NCBI GenBank assembly: GCA_016778805.1
Contig: JADHOX010000007.1
Coordinates: 1 to 40,860 of the forward strand
Reading direction: 5' to 3'
Source: Rickettsiales bacterium
GTDB lineage: Bacteria > Pseudomonadota > Alphaproteobacteria > Rickettsiales > JABIRX01
DNA: 40,860 nucleotides
In this document: positions 18,838-27,563 of the stretch, piece after piece
Numbering within the stretch: position 1 is the stretch's first letter
Layout of the letters: each line of letters opens with the position of its first letter
Translations under genes and position numbers: made by a program
Notes under the pieces: model-generated
Databases searched by the model: none
What the model saw: the letters and a program-made list of their open reading frames with translations, nothing else
What the model was told of the DNA's origin: nothing

Positions 18838-19522
18838 TAATCTTATAAAAATTTACTTGAAACCCTAGAGGGTTTACTAATCTTTCTTCAAACTCTAAGT
18901 TTAAATTTACAAATTTATACTTCATAATAATAACCTTATGCTCTTCCAGTACAACTCTATTATTTTTCACATGTTGAAGTAATAATCTAACTTGTTTTGA
19001 TCTCGTAGCTTTAGCCCTATCAGCTTTCGTTGTAATATCTATAACGGATTTGATTTTAGCCTTTATAGATGTTTTTCTTCCAAAAATGTTAACACGACTT
19101 TGTTCATTTCTTTTATTATTCTCGGAATAAAATTGTTTGAAAATTGCTCCAGATGAAAGTACTCTTACAACTGTAAAATAATCATAAATGTAATCTCTAA
19201 AATCATAATTTTCTCTCGCTCTTACATATTTATATATGAAAAAATTATTAATTGCCTCCTGAGCTGTATATTCAGTTTTAGTTTTTTGATCAACCACTGT
19301 TGGAATTCCTGATTTTTCTTCAATCTCTACAACGAATGGATCTACTGTTTTTTTCTGACTAATAAGATTGATATATACTACCCCCATAAACATAACACAA
19401 ACAGTCGCCATCAAAAAAATCATTAGAAAATTTCTTTGATATACAGCTATTGAATATCTATCTAAATACCAGTTATGTTTAACTGCTTTTTTCTTGGATT
19501 CCTTCTTTTTTTTATCAGCCAT
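18815..19522 (-). CDS. virB8: Type IV secretion inner-membrane protein VirB8
   Basis: A bitopic inner-membrane protein and assembly hub of the secretion channel. The start is ATG 19522, giving 235 residues beginning MADKKKKESKKK. An in-frame TTG at 19555 would add 11 residues upstream of the lysine-rich cytosolic tail and is less likely. One membrane segment (about residues 33-53) precedes the periplasmic NTF2-like domain, which contains NFFIYKYVRARENYDFRDYI and VRVLSSGAIFKQF. First gene of the secretion operon. Confidence 0.92.
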   Translation of the reverse strand: MADKKKKESKKKAVKHNWYLDRYSIAVYQRNFLMIFLMATVCVMFMGVVYINLISQKKTVDPFVVEIEEKSGIPTVVDQKTKTEYTAQEAINNFFIYKYVRARENYDFRDYIYDYFTVVRVLSSGAIFKQFYSENNKRNEQSRVNIFGRKTSIKAKIKSVIDITTKADRAKATRSKQVRLLLQHVKNNRVVLEEHKVIIMKYKFVNLNLEFEERLVNPLGFQVNFYKINDEFNSE

Positions 19523-19554
19523 TATTATGAAGTTTGGATGATTAATAATACTCA

Positions 19555-19583
19555 ATGATATGATATAAGATTGGTTTGTGCAA
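19555..19583 (-). promoter_or_regulatory. Possible promoter of the virB8-virD4 operon
   Basis: On the minus strand TTGCAC (19583-19578), 17 bp, then TATCAT (19560-19555). This fits a sigma70-type promoter with a moderate -35 and a good -10. It lies just after the tsaB stop and about 33 nt before the virB8 ATG. It supports ATG 19522 as the virB8 start, because the in-frame TTG at 19555 would lie within the -10 box. Confidence 0.45.
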
Positions 19584-19585
19584 TC

Positions 19586-20221
19586 CTATTTTACATTAAA
19601 GATATTATTTTTTATGTAAAATGGCTCTAAAGGCCGGTGAAGAGCCTTTAAAGAATCCTTATAATTGAAAATTTTTTTTGCAGATAATTTAACTTTTAAT
19701 GGAGTTAAACCAAGCATCTTATTTTCATCAAATTCATTTTCAGAATCACCAATTAACAAAAATTTATCATAATTCACAACAAGATTTTTTATATCTTCTT
19801 TTTTTACAACGCCAATATTTTCATCATTTTTACCAACATCAATTGCGCTAAAAAAATACTCATCATTTTTTTTACTATCAATCAGCATTAACAAACTTTG
19901 CGAATCTTGTTCTTTAAAAGTTAAACAAACTGCATCAAAAATTGTAACAGGTATAACATTTAAGCTTGATGCTAATTTTAAACCTAAAACAAAAGATATT
20001 CCGACCCTTATACCTGTATAACTTCCAGGACCAACAATAATATAAACGTCATCAACATCTGAAACGTTTAGATTTTCAGAAACAAGAAATTTATCCAACA
20101 TTATTATTAAATTTTGCGAATGAGAATTTAGCACATCAGAACGAAACTCAAAAACTTCGTTTTGATAAAAAAAACTGATCTCAGGATAAGGTGATGTTGT
20201 ATTTACTAGTAAACTTAACAA
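19586..20221 (-). CDS. tsaB: tRNA t6A37 biosynthesis protein TsaB
   Basis: A non-catalytic partner of TsaD in making threonylcarbamoyl-adenosine 37 of tRNAs that read ANN codons. The 211 residues show the ASKHA-type start (LLVNTTSPYPEISFFY) and the family motif VGPGSYTGIRVGISFVLGLKLA. The C-terminus is somewhat short for the family. No ATG fits; a stop at 20233-20231 leaves TTG 20221 as the likely start. It lies 19 bp downstream of tRNA-Phe on the same strand and is probably expressed from the same promoter. Confidence 0.88.
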   Translation of the reverse strand: MLSLLVNTTSPYPEISFFYQNEVFEFRSDVLNSHSQNLIIMLDKFLVSENLNVSDVDDVYIIVGPGSYTGIRVGISFVLGLKLASSLNVIPVTIFDAVCLTFKEQDSQSLLMLIDSKKNDEYFFSAIDVGKNDENIGVVKKEDIKNLVVNYDKFLLIGDSENEFDENKMLGLTPLKVKLSAKKIFNYKDSLKALHRPLEPFYIKNNIFNVK

Positions 20222-20240
20222 TTGTAAAAGTTAGGAAAAG

Positions 20241-20316
20241 TGGTGCCCAGGGACGGAATCGAACCGCCGACACAAGGATTTTCAGTCCTTTGCTCTACCG
20301 ACTGAGCTACCTGGGC
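20241..20316 (-). tRNA. tRNA-Phe (GAA)
   Basis: A full cloverleaf on the minus strand. The acceptor stem GCCCAGG/CCTGGGC is followed by discriminator A and an encoded CCA end. The D arm reads AGCTCAGTCGGTAGAGC. The anticodon arm is AGGACTGAAAATCCT with anticodon GAA, and the T arm is GGCGGTTCGATTCCGTC. Length 76 nt including CCA. Confidence 0.97.
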
Positions 20317-20320
20317 ATAA

Positions 20321-20339
20321 AATTAAGAATTTCTTAATT
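20321..20339. repeat. Perfect 9-bp inverted repeat in the tRNA-Phe leader
   Basis: AATTAAGAA and TTCTTAATT around a single central base, 4 bp upstream of the tRNA 5' end and downstream of the probable promoter. In the precursor RNA it could form a short AU hairpin next to the RNase P cleavage site. Confidence 0.5.
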
Positions 20340-20358
20340 AAATTTGAAAACATCATGA

Positions 20359-20386
20359 TCTATAGGAATTATCCGACAAGAGTCAA
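20359..20386 (-). promoter_or_regulatory. Probable promoter of tRNA-Phe (and tsaB)
   Basis: Minus strand TTGACT (20386-20381), 16 bp, then TATAGA (20364-20359). It lies directly after the mreC stop and about 43 bp before the tRNA 5' end. It would drive tRNA-Phe and probably tsaB. Confidence 0.6.
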
Positions 20387-20393
20387 TAAAATT

Positions 20394-21224
20394 TTATAAA
20401 ACCTTCTTTGTTATTACCGAAACAAAATCAATATTTTGGAATGAAACAAAAGGTTTTACGAAAAACCTACCATCTTCTTCAACAACTACACCAACTGGAA
20501 TATCAGGATAAAACACCCCTCCATCACCAGATGTGTAAAGCAACTCCCCAGCTTGTAAAGAATGATTCTTTTTTAGATATTCCAAATATGGCAAATTATT
20601 GTAATCACCAAACATAATAGCTCTTTCCCTAGATACACTACTATATACTGAAATTCTAGAATTAGGATCGTTATAAAGGAGCAAATGCGCATTATCAGTA
20701 TAAACATCATATACCCTTCCAACCAAACCTTTACCTGAAATTACAACCTGATTTTTTTTAATATTACTTAACGAACCAAGATTAATTACAGCTTGAGAAT
20801 TATATGCAAAACCAGAATTTAAAAATATTCTTGCAGATACATAATCAAAGTCAGATTTATTAAAATTCAGCAATGACTTTAAAGCTAAATTTTCACTTGC
20901 ATTCTTCTCAAGCAAAACCAAACTTTTTCTTAGCTCATCATTCTCAAGTTTAAGCTTTTCGTTATTTGAATAAACATTTATAATATTAGAAAAATTATTA
21001 AAAACTGACCTAGTTAGCCAAAATGGAGAATCCAAAAAAACAATAGAAGGTTTTAATATTTTCAAAGACTTATCCTTTATAAACTTATCAAGATCCGAAC
21101 TAGACCTTGCAACAAAGAAAATTATAAAAGATAAAACGAGAAAAATTTCTAATTTATAAATATTTACAAGATGATCAAATATAGAATTCCCAGAATCTGA
21201 TTTTGAATATCTATTACGACTCAT
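20394..21224 (-). CDS. mreC: Rod shape-determining protein MreC
   Basis: A bitopic periplasmic protein of the elongasome, linking MreB to peptidoglycan synthases. The 276 residues have one membrane segment (about 25-41), a coiled-coil region (about 85-118, NNEKLKLENDELRKSLVLLE) and two beta-barrel domains. The barrels carry the family stretches INLGSLSNIKKNQVVISGKGLVGRV and GELLYTSGDGGVFYPDIPVGVV. It lies 19 bp after mreB. Keeping mreBC implies a rod or elongating shape and active lateral peptidoglycan synthesis. Confidence 0.95.
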   Translation of the reverse strand: MSRNRYSKSDSGNSIFDHLVNIYKLEIFLVLSFIIFFVARSSSDLDKFIKDKSLKILKPSIVFLDSPFWLTRSVFNNFSNIINVYSNNEKLKLENDELRKSLVLLEKNASENLALKSLLNFNKSDFDYVSARIFLNSGFAYNSQAVINLGSLSNIKKNQVVISGKGLVGRVYDVYTDNAHLLLYNDPNSRISVYSSVSRERAIMFGDYNNLPYLEYLKKNHSLQAGELLYTSGDGGVFYPDIPVGVVVEEDGRFFVKPFVSFQNIDFVSVITKKVL

Positions 21225-21243
21225 GTTATATTACAGCAAAAAA

Positions 21244-22293
<1,050 letters not shown>

Positions 22294-22344
22294 TCAGTTA
22301 AACAAGCTAAAATAGTAGAGTATAACTGAAAAGTCCAGTAAATT

Positions 22345-23013
22345 TTAGCTGTCTAAAAAATCATCAATTTGTTTATCAGAAACATACGATGGATCAGAAC
22401 CATCAACAGCATCATCAACACCCCCAGATTTAGCTTCAGAAGAATTTTTTGAAAGCACAAAAGTGGAAGCCTTTGCTTGAAGTTGCGATGACTGATTAGA
22501 CTGCACCTGTTCTTGTGATTGAGACTGTGCTTGAGGCTGAGTTTGTTGTGGCTGCGGTTGAGCTTGTTGTGGTTGTGGCTGAGTTTGTTGTGGTTGTGGC
22601 TGAGCTTGTTGAGGTTGAGGCTGAGCTTGTTGTTGTGTCTGAGCTTGAGTTTGTTGCTGTTGTGGCTGAACTTGTTGTTGTGACTGAGCCTGAGTTTGTT
22701 CCGCAGGTTTAACATTAGCCTTTGAACTTTCAATGAAATTTTTAGCGCTGCTATCAATAGAACTAGTCCCAGCTGTAGTTACCGCATATTCACAAAGCTC
22801 TGCAAAATTAACCCTGTTTTTTTTTGAAAGATCATGAAGTTTTTCAAGACTATCCATTACATTACCAGGAACAGAACCACCCCTATTGCTTGATAACCAA
22901 CTTGATTGATTTTGAATAGGATGCTTATCTATTTTAGGCTGCCCAACATAAAAATCAACAGAATGACTTTGAGCTCCAAAAGAGCATGGGATCGCCAATT
23001 TTTTCATTACCAT
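22345..23013 (-). CDS. DUF2610-like protein with glutamine-rich repeat tail
   Basis: Function unknown. The start is ATG 23013 (222 residues) or the second ATG at 23007. A TTG at 23025 is rejected because it falls too close to the probable promoter. The N-terminal domain (about residues 3-80) reads MKKLAIPCSFGAQSHSVDFY, VGQPKIDKHPIQNQ, WLSSNRGGSVPG, MDSLEKLHDLSKKNRVNFAE. It resembles DUF2610, a family I know mainly from Rickettsiales; this is recalled similarity. The middle (about 98-170) is almost pure Gln/Pro/Ala/Thr, built on a seven-residue unit such as QPQPQQA, encoded by 21-bp tandem repeats. The tail is acidic (DDAVDGSD, DDFLDS). No signal peptide. It lies upstream of mreB, with its own probable promoter. 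Confidence 0.7.
   Translation of the reverse strand: MVMKKLAIPCSFGAQSHSVDFYVGQPKIDKHPIQNQSSWLSSNRGGSVPGNVMDSLEKLHDLSKKNRVNFAELCEYAVTTAGTSSIDSSAKNFIESSKANVKPAEQTQAQSQQQVQPQQQQTQAQTQQQAQPQPQQAQPQPQQTQPQPQQAQPQPQQTQPQAQSQSQEQVQSNQSSQLQAKASTFVLSKNSSEAKSGGVDDAVDGSDPSYVSDKQIDDFLDS
22539..22622. repeat. 21-bp tandem repeat, four units, coding for Gln/Pro heptads
   Basis: Four adjacent 21-bp units (22539-22559, 22560-22580, 22581-22601, 22602-22622) differ by only a few bases; a degenerate unit follows to the right. They encode the seven-residue QPQPQQ(A/T) repeats. Their near-identity suggests recent expansion by slippage, so copy number may vary between strains. The repeats also create long open frames in the other frames (22353-22757 minus, 22515-22712 plus). 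Confidence 0.85.
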
Positions 23014-23035
23014 AATGCAAGTCAAAAAGAATCGT

Positions 23036-23064
23036 TATATATACAATTTCTGCATATTACGCAA
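23036..23064 (-). promoter_or_regulatory. Possible promoter of the DUF2610-like gene
   Basis: Minus strand TTGCGT (23064-23059), 17 bp, then TATATA (23041-23036), about 22 nt before ATG 23013. It is consistent with that ATG rather than the TTG at 23025. Confidence 0.4.
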
Positions 23065-23095
23065 ACTAATGCAACCATTATTTTTGAATATGAAT

Positions 23096-23124
23096 TTGAC
23101 TATTTTTAAATTCGATAGTTAAAT
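23096..23124 (+). promoter_or_regulatory. Probable dnaE promoter
   Basis: TTGACT (23096-23101), 17 bp, TTAAAT (23119-23124): a strong -35 and a moderate -10. Transcription would start near 23131, about 40 nt before ATG 23172. Confidence 0.5.
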
Positions 23125-23171
23125 AAGGGTCTTAAACCTTGGCTAGTACTAGTATAAGCTTAATAATTCAG

Positions 23172-26100
23172 ATGAAAAATCAAAACTTTATTCACCTTAG
23201 AACCAAAAGTAGTTATTCGCTTGGCGAAAGCACATTAAGCATAGACCAAATTGTAAGTTTGGCTAAATCTAACTCTATGCCTGCAATTGCTTTATCAGAC
23301 CACAACAACTTATTTGGCTGCTTAGAATTCGCTCTTAATGCCTCTTCAAGCGGCATCCAGCCTATAACAGCCCTCAGTTTAGATATCAAACACGAAAACT
23401 ATAATAACAAAAAAGATAATATTTTACTAATATGTCAAAACGAAACAGGCTTTAAAAACTTATTAAAATTATCAAGTTTTTACTACACCAAAAACAATGG
23501 ATCAGAAGTTTCAATAAGCGATCTTGAGCAAAACTCAGAAGGGTTAATTTGTTTAATTGGTTCACCTAAAAGTGCTATTAGTAACTTTATAGAGAATAAC
23601 ATCTTTGATAGCAGCAAAGAAATAATCACATTATTCCAAGAAATATTCAATGACAGGCTATATATTGAAATTCAGAGAATAAACAACAATAACAACATCT
23701 CCTTTACCGAAAACAAACTTTTAGAATATGCTCTTGAGCTAAATATCCCAATTGTTGCAACTAACAATGTTAGCTTTCCTGATAAAAACAAATTTAAAGC
23801 TTATGATATTTTAGGGTGTATTGTAAACAACCAATATGACTCTGATGAAAAAAGAGTAAAACCACCTGAATCAGTTTATTTCAAAACAAATTTTGAAATG
23901 CACAGATTATTCCAAGATCTTCCAGAAGCTATCGCTAACACTATTGCTATAGCAAAAAGATGCTCTTTTTTTCCATCTCAAAAAGACCCAATGCTACCTC
24001 ATGTCGAAAGTAGTGACGGCTGTAGTGAAGCTGATGAACTAAAAAAACAAGCTTACGAAGGCTTAAATACACATCTTGAAAATTTTGAATATAAAGATTT
24101 AGCCGAGTCCCAAAAACAAGAATATTTCGAAAGGCTTGATTACGAACTTGGAATTATCAACAAAATGGGTTTCCCAGGATATTTTTTAATTGTATCCGAT
24201 TTTGTCAAATGGTGTAAAAACAATCATGTACCCGTTGGTCCTGGACGAGGTTCTGGAGCAGGATCAATTGTTGCATGGTCTTTAAGCATCACTGGCCTTG
24301 ATCCATTAAAATTTGGGCTTCTTTTCGAAAGATTCCTAAACCCTGAAAGAGTATCAATGCCAGACTTTGACATTGATTTCTGTCAGGAGAAACGAGATAG
24401 AGTAATAAACTATGTATGCAAAAAATATGGCACTGATAAAGTTGCAAGCATTATAACCTTTGGAAAACTTCAAGCTAAAGCAGTATTAAAAGATGTTGGA
24501 CGAGTTATGCAAATGCCCTATAAAAGAGTAGATGACATCTGTAAAATGATACCTTTTAATCCTGTTAACCCAGTGACACTTGGGCAAGCAATTACAATGG
24601 ATAGAAATCTTCGAGCTGCAAAAGAACAAGACCCTGAAATTCGCAAACTAATTGATATCTCACTGCAACTGGAAGGTCTTAATCGCCATGTTTCAACTCA
24701 TGCCGCTGGAATTGTAATTGGTGAATCTAATTTAACTGAAGTTATACCATTATATAAAGATCCAAGATCTGAGATGCCAGTTGTTCAATATTCAATGAAA
24801 TATACCGAAAAAGCTGGTTTAGTAAAATTTGATTTTTTAGGCCTAAAAACCCTTACTACAATTGACAAAACTCTAGAAATTTTAAAATCACAATCGATTG
24901 AAATAGACATAGATAAAATAGATATTAAAGACAATAAGACCTTTGAGCTATTAAGTAGTGGAAATGCAATTGGTATTTTCCAATTGGAAAGCCCTGGAAT
25001 GAGAGATTGCCTAAAAAAAATGCGCCCAGACTCTATTGAGGATATTATAGCGTTAATATCCCTATACCGTCCTGGACCAATGGATAACATCCCAAGCTAT
25101 ATAGCAAGGAAACATGGTAGCGAAGATGTGGAATACCCTCACCCGTTACTTGAAGAATGCTTACAAGAAACATTTGGAGTTATTATTTACCAGGAACAAG
25201 TGATGCAAATAGCACAGATTTTAGCCGGATACTCTCTTGGTGACGCAGACCTTCTTAGAAGAGCAATGGGTAAAAAAATCAAGGCTGAAATGGATGCTCA
25301 AAGGAACATCTTTGTTAAAGGAGCTAAAGAAAATCAGCTTGAAGAAAAGCGGGCTTCTGAAATTTTTGACTTAGTTGCAAAATTCGCAGGCTATGGATTT
25401 AACAAATCCCATGCAGCAGCCTATGCAATGATTGGTTACCAAACTGCATATTGCAAGGCGCACTACCCTACTGAGTTTATGATCGCAACTTTAAACATGG
25501 ATATTCATGACACGGATAAACTTAATTATTTTATCCAAGAAATAAAAAGAATGAACATAAAAATGATGCCACCATCAATCAATGCCTCATTCCCTCTATT
25601 CAAATTAAGCTTTAAAGGTGAAGAAAAAGTTATTGAATACGCTTTATCGGCTATTAAATCAGTTGGGCTAAAAGCAATGGAAGAACTAGTGGAAATCAGA
25701 GAACAAAAAGGTAAATTCAAAGACATTTACGACTTTCTTGAAAAGACAGCATATATAATTAACAAGAAAAGTTTGGAAAACCTAGTTAACTCTGGCTGTT
25801 TAGACGAAATCATTGAAGATAGACAATTAATATCAAGAAATGTTGACTTATTGTTAAAATATACAGCTAGTTACAAAGACGATTTAGAAAGCAACCAATC
25901 CTCCTTATTTGCAATAGACGACTCTCAAAACTCTTTAAAACCAGATCTTAGAAAAGTTCCTGAAAATGAACGTATCAACCTTTTAGATATGGAGTTTACC
26001 GGACTTGGCTTTTACTTAACATCACATCCAATTGAGTCATACCAATATCTTTACGATAACCTAAATATGACTCAATCTTATGATATTTCTGGATTTGATA

Positions 26101-26600
26101 TTGGTGAGCATAATATCAGCCTTTTAGGAGTTGTAGTAAATTACAAACAAAGATCCGGGAAAAATGGTAGATTTGTTACCATGACTTTGTCAGATTCATC
26201 TGGTATTTTTGAAGCATCTCTATTCGATGAAGAAGTAATTGAATCAGCAAGAGAGCTTTTTGTAAATGGAACCAGAATTTACATCAAAGCAACATTAATT
26301 AAAGAAGATGCAGGCTTTAGAGTACTAATAAAACACTTAGAAGCCCTAGAGCATTTTGTTGAAAATCTTGCGCTTACATTAAAAATTTCTATTAATGACA
26401 ATTACAAAATTGCTAAACTAGAAGAAATTATTACAAAAAAATCTAACTTTGTTGCTAATTTTAATTTTGAAACCACATATAAAAATCAAAAAATTCAGAT
26501 GGTTTCAAAACAAAAACATCCAATCAATTTGGAAGAAATCAAAAAAAACCCAGATAATATTCTCGTAGCAGTTGATAATAGGGTTAAACTATTAAATTAA
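23172..26600 (+). CDS. dnaE: DNA polymerase III alpha subunit
   Basis: The main replicative polymerase. The start is ATG 23172 (1142 residues, MKNQNFIHLRTKSSYSLGES); an in-frame TTG at 23139 would add 11 residues that the family does not have. The N-terminal PHP domain shows HLRTKSSYSL and ALSDHNNLFG. The catalytic core shows PVGPGRGSGAGSIVAWSL and the metal-binding PDFDIDFCQEKRDRV. Fingers and the HhH region include YRPGPMDNIPSYIARKHG, YQEQVMQIAQILAGYSLG and GYGFNKSHAAAYA. A C-terminal OB domain follows (LLGVVVNYKQRSGKNGRFVT). Length is normal and there is no intein or split. Confidence 0.97.
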   Translation: MKNQNFIHLRTKSSYSLGESTLSIDQIVSLAKSNSMPAIALSDHNNLFGCLEFALNASSSGIQPITALSLDIKHENYNNKKDNILLICQNETGFKNLLKLSSFYYTKNNGSEVSISDLEQNSEGLICLIGSPKSAISNFIENNIFDSSKEIITLFQEIFNDRLYIEIQRINNNNNISFTENKLLEYALELNIPIVATNNVSFPDKNKFKAYDILGCIVNNQYDSDEKRVKPPESVYFKTNFEMHRLFQDLPEAIANTIAIAKRCSFFPSQKDPMLPHVESSDGCSEADELKKQAYEGLNTHLENFEYKDLAESQKQEYFERLDYELGIINKMGFPGYFLIVSDFVKWCKNNHVPVGPGRGSGAGSIVAWSLSITGLDPLKFGLLFERFLNPERVSMPDFDIDFCQEKRDRVINYVCKKYGTDKVASIITFGKLQAKAVLKDVGRVMQMPYKRVDDICKMIPFNPVNPVTLGQAITMDRNLRAAKEQDPEIRKLIDISLQLEGLNRHVSTHAAGIVIGESNLTEVIPLYKDPRSEMPVVQYSMKYTEKAGLVKFDFLGLKTLTTIDKTLEILKSQSIEIDIDKIDIKDNKTFELLSSGNAIGIFQLESPGMRDCLKKMRPDSIEDIIALISLYRPGPMDNIPSYIARKHGSEDVEYPHPLLEECLQETFGVIIYQEQVMQIAQILAGYSLGDADLLRRAMGKKIKAEMDAQRNIFVKGAKENQLEEKRASEIFDLVAKFAGYGFNKSHAAAYAMIGYQTAYCKAHYPTEFMIATLNMDIHDTDKLNYFIQEIKRMNIKMMPPSINASFPLFKLSFKGEEKVIEYALSAIKSVGLKAMEELVEIREQKGKFKDIYDFLEKTAYIINKKSLENLVNSGCLDEIIEDRQLISRNVDLLLKYTASYKDDLESNQSSLFAIDDSQNSLKPDLRKVPENERINLLDMEFTGLGFYLTSHPIESYQYLYDNLNMTQSYDISGFDIGEHNISLLGVVVNYKQRSGKNGRFVTMTLSDSSGIFEASLFDEEVIESARELFVNGTRIYIKATLIKEDAGFRVLIKHLEALEHFVENLALTLKISINDNYKIAKLEEIITKKSNFVANFNFETTYKNQKIQMVSKQKHPINLEEIKKNPDNILVAVDNRVKLLN

Positions 26601-26643
26601 GCATATTTTCTTAACTAAACTTCTTGATAAATAAAATATCTAT

Positions 26644-26649
26644 TATAAT
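26644..26649 (+). promoter_or_regulatory. Candidate -10 box of the HU gene
   Basis: A perfect TATAAT at 26644-26649, 48 bp before the HU ATG, in the only gap between dnaE and this gene. The corresponding -35 position (TTCTTG, 26621-26626) is poor. Confidence 0.4.
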
Positions 26650-26697
26650 GCTGTTTACATAGGTTAGTAACAATTTTTTAATTTATGGGTAATCGCT

Positions 26698-26973
26698 ATG
26701 AGTAAAGCACAATTAGTAAAAAAAATCTCAGTTCAAACTGGGGAAAGTCAACAAAAAGTTAACGAGTTTTTAAAAGCTTTCGTTGACAATGTTCAAGGTA
26801 TCGTTTCTGAAGGCGAACAAGTAACATTAATCGGTTTTGGAACTTTCTATAAAGCATACAGAAAAGCTACTGAAGGAAGAAATCCTCAAACTGGTGAAAA
26901 AATACAGATTAAAGCTGCAAACTTACCTAAGTTTAGAGCTGGTAAAAAATTTAAAGACGCTGTTGGTAGCTAA
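26698..26973 (+). CDS. hup: DNA-binding protein HU
   Basis: A small nucleoid protein that bends and wraps DNA as a dimer. The 91 residues follow the family closely: MSKAQLVKKISVQTGESQQK, GEQVTLIGFGTFYKAYRKA, the arm with the intercalating proline GRNPQTGEKIQIKAANLPKF, and RAGKKFKDAV. It is closer to HU than the IHF-like gene at 1040-1312. Single gene with its own probable promoter, ending in a strong terminator. Confidence 0.95.
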   Translation: MSKAQLVKKISVQTGESQQKVNEFLKAFVDNVQGIVSEGEQVTLIGFGTFYKAYRKATEGRNPQTGEKIQIKAANLPKFRAGKKFKDAVGS

Positions 26974-27001
26974 TCACAATAGCTTTTTAAAAGAAATAAC
27001 T

Positions 27002-27027
27002 AAAGCAGGCAATTGCCTGCTTTTTTT
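27002..27027 (+). terminator. Rho-independent terminator of the HU gene
   Basis: Nine-bp stem AAAGCAGGC / GCCTGCTTT around loop AATT, followed by a run of seven T (27021-27027). It is the clearest terminator in the window. The convergent gene at 27026 ends right at it, so the hairpin may also serve the other strand, although the T run there is short. Confidence 0.9.
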
Positions 27028-27484
27028 ATTTGCACCATTTAAAATCTTTACTTCCCGCTTTTATTAAAAGCTTATTTTTAAGCATTATCTCACTAAGAGA
27101 TTTGCCATCCACCAAAACATCACCTTTGAATTTACCTGATCTAGTTTTTGTAACATTAACCAAATCAATTTTTTTGGCCGATTTCAAATTATCTTTTGCG
27201 AAATCTTTAGACTTTTTACCGAGAAGCTTCTGACATTTTTGCTTCGAACGAATTTTCGGCGCCTCATACTCAGAAAAATCAATTTTAAACTTACTTCCAA
27301 ACAATGGATGAACGTTTAAAACCTCAAATACAAAACTGTCGCCATCATAATTACTAACATATTGAACACATGACAATTTATCCAAATCATGAACACATTG
27401 ATCTGTACTCTTAGCAAATGAGTTTGTTGATGAAAAAATTAAAGTTGCGAAACTAGCGAGTGAAATATGTAAAACATTTTTCAT
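27026..27484 (-). CDS. Secreted staphylococcal-nuclease-fold protein, catalytic residues apparently lost
   Basis: The 152 residues start with a signal peptide (cleavage probably after SFA, residue 24). The rest follows alphaproteobacterial thermonuclease-family proteins: YVSNYDGDSFVFEV with DGD at 47-49, NVHPLFG, a segment aligning with the usual VDTPEIRGK, and DVLVDGKSLSEIMLKNKLL. At the active site the family pattern R-x-x-x-x-D-x-P-E is not kept. Residues 68-77 read IDFSEYEAPK, so the catalytic Arg is Asp or absent, Asp is Glu, and Glu is Lys. Two pairs of cysteines (30, 39, 84, 151) fit a disulfide-bonded periplasmic or secreted protein. The fold is likely; nuclease activity is doubtful. 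Single gene, convergent with HU. Confidence 0.7.
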   Translation of the reverse strand: MKNVLHISLASFATLIFSSTNSFAKSTDQCVHDLDKLSCVQYVSNYDGDSFVFEVLNVHPLFGSKFKIDFSEYEAPKIRSKQKCQKLLGKKSKDFAKDNLKSAKKIDLVNVTKTRSGKFKGDVLVDGKSLSEIMLKNKLLIKAGSKDFKWCK

Positions 27485-27563
27485 GAGATTTCTTTAAAAA
27501 AACCTCTTAATAATGTCAACTATTTTATTACATTTATTTACCTTAATAGCAACAATTAGGACT

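Noticed and set aside
22353-22757. Long open frames on both strands across the Gln-rich tail (also 22515-22712 plus)
   Set aside because: They arise because a 21-bp repeat lacking stops is open in several frames. Their translations are low-complexity and lack family motifs; the DUF2610-like frame explains the region.
23139-23171. An 11-residue N-terminal extension of DnaE from TTG 23139
   Set aside because: ATG 23172 fits the normal start of the PHP domain, and the TTG would lie only a few bases after the expected transcription start.
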